Origin: Pseudomonas putida
Lineage (GTDB): Bacteria; Pseudomonadota; Gammaproteobacteria; Pseudomonadales; Pseudomonadaceae
Assembly (NCBI RefSeq): GCF_028682455.1
Contig: NZ_JANHLD010000001.1
Location: forward strand, 1,962,001 to 2,026,000
Length of the DNA: 64,000 nt
Direction of reading: 5' to 3'
The notes under the pieces were generated by a model. That model was not told the DNA's origin. It was given only the letters and a program-made list of their open reading frames with translations, and made no database searches. Both the position numbers and the translations under genes were made by a program. Shown piece by piece: positions 61,287 to 64,000 of this stretch. The stretch's first letter is position 1. The number at the start of each line of letters is the position of its first letter.

Positions 61287-61661
61287 ATGTATCGCCGACT
61301 TTTGCTGATTGCAGTGCTGAGTTCGCTGACCGCCGCGTGTGTACCTTATGGAGGAAATGGCTACTACCACCGCACCGAAATCTATACCGCCGACCGTTAT
61401 GGCTATCCGGGATACTACCGGCCAGCCTACCCCTACAACCGTGGCTACTATGTCGTGCCGCAGCAGCGCTATTACTCGGCGCCGCCGCAGTACTACCGCC
61501 CGGCGCCTCACTATTACCGTTCGACACCGCACTACTACCGTTCGGCCCCCGATCACTACTACAAGTCCTATCCGGGCCGGGGATATGACCGCTATCGGCA
61601 GGCCCCATCACGCCACGACCGCAACCGCGACGGCCGCTCTGACCGAAACTGGCATCGCTAG
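61287..61661 (+). CDS. Tyrosine-rich lipoprotein
   Basis: A 124-residue protein with a lipobox (LTAAC, Cys18) and a low-complexity mature part full of YY, PYY and HYYR repeats that ends in a basic DRNRDGRSDRNWHR tail. GGGAGG before the ATG at 61287. Probably an envelope protein; function unknown. Confidence 0.75.
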   Translation: MYRRLLLIAVLSSLTAACVPYGGNGYYHRTEIYTADRYGYPGYYRPAYPYNRGYYVVPQQRYYSAPPQYYRPAPHYYRSTPHYYRSAPDHYYKSYPGRGYDRYRQAPSRHDRNRDGRSDRNWHR

Positions 61662-61666
61662 GTTGT

Positions 61667-62773
61667 TCAGCTCAGGTCCGCCAGCGGATGGCGGCCTTCC
61701 CACACCTTGGCAAAGTGCGCGGCGATGACCGGTGCGGGCACCTTGGCGATGTCCGGCCAGTGCCAGTGCGGCTTCTGGTCTTTGTCGATCAGGCGGGCCC
61801 GCACACCCTCGCTGAACTCCGGATGCCGACAGCAGTTCAGGCTCATGGCGTATTCCATCTGGAATACCTGGGCCAGCGACAGGTGCCGTGCCCGCTGGAT
61901 CTGCTCCCACACCAGGTGCGCGGTCAGCGGGCAGCCTGCCTGTAAGGTCTGCGCGGCCTTGGCCAGCAACGGGTCGCTGCTGTTGTGCAGTTGCACAATC
62001 GCCCGCCAGGCGCACACCGGGTCCGCGACGTCGAGCAACGCATCAATCTTTTCGCGCCGCGGTAGCCACTGGGCTTCGGGCATGTCGGTCCGGGCCCGTT
62101 GCTGTTGGGCCTTGAGCAGGCTGTTCAGTTGCAGCGCGGTTTGTTCCTGCCAATTCAACTGCAGCAGGTCGTCGATGAGTTCTTCCTGCTGGTTTTCCCC
62201 CAGCAGGCGATCGGCCAGGTCCAGGTCCAGGGCATCGCGGGCATTGAGGGTGGCGCCGGTCAAACCCAGGAACAGGCCGAGCTTGCCGGGCATGCGCGCC
62301 AGAAACCAGCTGGCGCCGACATCCGGGTACAAGCCGATGCTGATCTCGGGCATGGCCAGGCGGCTGCTGGGAGTGACGATCCGCACACTGGCGCCTTGAA
62401 GCAAGCCCATGCCGCCACCGAGCACATGGCCGTGGCCCCAGCACAGCAAGGGTTTCGGATACTTGTGCAGGCGGTAGTCCAGGCGATATTCGGCGGCGAA
62501 AAACCGCGCGGCCAGCGGTGGAACCTGCCCGGGATGATCACGACACGCCTGCACCAGGCTGCGCACATCGCCCCCGGCACAGAAGGCCTTGGCCCCGGCG
62601 CCGCGCAGCAGCACGCAGACGATTTCCGGGTTGTCGGCCCACTCGGCCAGTTGCTGGTCGATCACCTCGATCATGGGCAGCGACAAGGCATTGAGCGCCT
62701 TCTCGCTATTGAGGGTGAGGATGCCCAGACGGGCACCATCGACGCCGGTTCGTTCTTCGCACTGTACAAGCAT
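61667..62773 (-). CDS. Enoyl-CoA hydratase/isomerase family, 3-hydroxyisobutyryl-CoA hydrolase-like
   Basis: A 368-residue crotonase-fold enzyme. Oxyanion-hole residues appear in [10 protein letters not shown] and [28 protein letters not shown] and the long C-terminal part ([23 protein letters not shown]) are the hallmarks of 3-hydroxyisobutyryl-CoA hydrolases (valine breakdown). The ATG at 62773 with GAGG upstream is preferred over one four codons earlier. Confidence 0.85.
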   Translation of the reverse strand: MLVQCEERTGVDGARLGILTLNSEKALNALSLPMIEVIDQQLAEWADNPEIVCVLLRGAGAKAFCAGGDVRSLVQACRDHPGQVPPLAARFFAAEYRLDYRLHKYPKPLLCWGHGHVLGGGMGLLQGASVRIVTPSSRLAMPEISIGLYPDVGASWFLARMPGKLGLFLGLTGATLNARDALDLDLADRLLGENQQEELIDDLLQLNWQEQTALQLNSLLKAQQQRARTDMPEAQWLPRREKIDALLDVADPVCAWRAIVQLHNSSDPLLAKAAQTLQAGCPLTAHLVWEQIQRARHLSLAQVFQMEYAMSLNCCRHPEFSEGVRARLIDKDQKPHWHWPDIAKVPAPVIAAHFAKVWEGRHPLADLS

Positions 62774-62900
62774 GGGCGGCCTCATTCATCTGATCCGCAC
62801 AAGTATGGCCGTTGCTGGTGATTGTGCCGGTCGCCGGTCGGAACGATTGACAAGCTCCGGCAGCTTTCCTAGTGTCGCGCCATTGTTTACGGATGGCCCC

Positions 62901-63593
62901 ATGACTGACGACGATCGCATCAAACTCGAACCCAGCTGGAAGCACGCGCTGCGTGCCGAGTTCGACCAGCCCTACATGCAGCAATTGCGCGAGTTTCTAC
63001 GCCAGGAATATGCGGCCGGCAAAGAGATCTATCCCCCTGGCCCGATGATTTTCAACGCGCTCAATTCCACGCCGCTGGATCAGGTGAAGGTCGTGATCCT
63101 CGGCCAGGACCCTTACCACGGCCCTGGCCAGGCACACGGCCTGTGCTTCTCGGTGCAACCGGGCATCCCGACCCCGCCGTCGCTGGTCAACATCTACAAA
63201 GAGCTGCAACGCGACCTGAACATCGAGATACCCAAGCATGGCTACCTGCAAAGCTGGGCCGAGCAGGGCGTATTGCTGCTCAACACCACCATGACGGTGG
63301 AGCGTGCCAATGCTGCCTCCCATGCCAAGAAAGGCTGGGAGTTCTTTACCGACCGGGTCATTGAAGTGGTCAGCGAGCACCAGCCCAACACGGTATTCCT
63401 GCTGTGGGGCGCCCACGCGCAGAGCAAGGCCAAACTCATCGATGCGACCAAGCACCTGGTGCTCAAGTCGGTACACCCGTCACCCTTGTCGGCCTACCGC
63501 GGCTTTCTGGGCTGTGGGCATTTCAGCCGCACCAACAAGTTTCTCGAGCAGCACGGGTTGACCCCGGTGCAGTGGGCATTGCCGCCGTTGTGA
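62901..63593 (+). CDS. ung: Uracil-DNA glycosylase
   Basis: Removes uracil from DNA. 230 residues with all family motifs: [13 protein letters not shown] with catalytic Asp70, [20 protein letters not shown] and the [11 protein letters not shown] leucine loop. Followed by a strong terminator. Confidence 0.96.
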   Translation: MTDDDRIKLEPSWKHALRAEFDQPYMQQLREFLRQEYAAGKEIYPPGPMIFNALNSTPLDQVKVVILGQDPYHGPGQAHGLCFSVQPGIPTPPSLVNIYKELQRDLNIEIPKHGYLQSWAEQGVLLLNTTMTVERANAASHAKKGWEFFTDRVIEVVSEHQPNTVFLLWGAHAQSKAKLIDATKHLVLKSVHPSPLSAYRGFLGCGHFSRTNKFLEQHGLTPVQWALPPL

Positions 63594-63608
63594 GGGGCGC
63601 GGGAAAGC

Positions 63609-63635
63609 AAAAGGAAGCCAAGGCTTCCTTTTTTT
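63609..63635. terminator. Bidirectional terminator between ung and the AbrB-family gene
   Basis: AAGGAAGCC (63611-63619) and GGCTTCCTT (63622-63630) with a T-run after it on the plus strand and an A-run before it that serves the minus strand. Confidence 0.85.
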
Positions 63636-63638
63636 GTG

Positions 63639-64000
63639 TCAGTCCGGCTGGGTACTGCGTTCGGCATGCCAGTGGCGGAACAAGGGCTCGGCCAGAAACA
63701 GCACGAACAGCAATCGCATCACCTGCAGCGCTGTGACCAGCGGTACGGACAATTGCAGGGTCTCGGCCGTCAGGCTCATTTCGGCAATGCCGCCGGGCAT
63801 CATGCCCAGGGTCAACGAGCGCAGGTCCAACTGGGTCAGGTTGCTCAGGACCCAGGCGGCAGCGGCGGCGATCAGCATGCTCAGGGCCGTGGCCAACAGG
63901 GTTCTGCCCAAGAATGACGGTGCCCGCCGAAAGAACACGCGATTGAAGTGACAGCCCAGGCCGCTGCCGATCAACCACTGGCCGATCTGGCTGGCACCAT
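63639..64000 (-). CDS. AbrB-family membrane protein, C-terminal part
   Basis: The last ~120 residues of a polytopic membrane protein of the AbrB duplication family; the frame is open to the window edge (ASQIGQWLIGSG upstream of the first ATG-like codon). Three or four hydrophobic helices are visible, with the GMMPGGIAEMSLTAE motif characteristic of the family. The 5' part lies outside the window. Confidence 0.75.
   Translation of the reverse strand, partial: GASQIGQWLIGSGLGCHFNRVFFRRAPSFLGRTLLATALSMLIAAAAAWVLSNLTQLDLRSLTLGMMPGGIAEMSLTAETLQLSVPLVTALQVMRLLFVLFLAEPLFRHWHAERSTQPD

Overview
The window is about 57 kb of an integrative and conjugative element (ICE) of the ICEclc/PFGI-1 class, joined at its right end to about 6.8 kb of Pseudomonas chromosome. 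The chromosomal part carries phaG, an rsuA-type pseudouridine synthase gene, a GGDEF gene, an enoyl-CoA hydratase-family gene and ung. The PhaG protein closely matches what I remember of the P. putida enzyme, so a P. putida-group host is likely. The boundary is a tRNA-Gly(CCC) gene at 57211-57284, whose 3' end faces an ICE-type tyrosine integrase. The other ICE end lies left of base 1.

Layout from left to right. 1-1641: tail of an unrecognised AT-richer cargo gene. 1672-3528: MobH relaxase (TraI). 3789-4612: PrlF-YhaV toxin-antitoxin with its own promoter and operator. 4640-18.5 kb and on to 19109: DUF3742, TraG_N and the first half of a type G mating-pore operon (VirB4-like ATPase, TraB-, TraK-, TraE- and TraL-like proteins, small membrane proteins, RAQPRD), with RadC-like and DsbA-like genes inside it. 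19.2-26.1 kb: a defence-type cargo operon on the opposite strand, made of an orphan HigA-type regulator, an Mrr-like nuclease and an ABC three-component (ABC-3C) system. 26.2-32.2 kb: the second half of the transfer operon (TIGR03747, TraD coupling protein, TIGR03765, transglycosylase, TIGR03759, PilP-like, PilL). 32.5-43.9 kb: SNF2-type helicase, DUF6094 methyltransferase, DUF3275, DUF3577 and small unknown proteins. 44.4-48.5 kb: topoisomerase III, SSB, DUF3158 and TIGR03761. 48.8-54.5 kb: the regulatory and partition operon (AlpA, ParA, Shi-like, ParB/BisD, DUF2857/BisC, STY4528 replication protein), with a 251-residue protein in the place of BisR upstream. 55.0-57.0 kb: integrase.

How it should work, by analogy with ICEclc: the BisR-like protein turns on the alpA operon. 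BisD and BisC then drive the late promoters for integrase, SSB/TIGR03761 and transfer. The element excises at the tRNA-Gly 3' end, is nicked by TraI, unwound and maintained by TopB, SSB and helicase, and passed by TraD to the type G secretion pore.

Main unusual points. (1) A 1919-bp group II intron sits inside the middle-component gene of the ABC-3C system. Exact splicing at 22116/24034 restores the reading frame, so the defence system appears to depend on ribozyme splicing. (2) In the 34.8-43.3 kb block almost every gene has a related C/G-rich leader with mutually exclusive hairpins just before its ribosome binding site. (3) There is a four-copy palindrome family placed after terminators, and a separate 23-bp palindrome in three copies around the ssb and topB operons. 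(4) The integrase lies beside the bis/par regulon, unlike ICEclc as I remember it.
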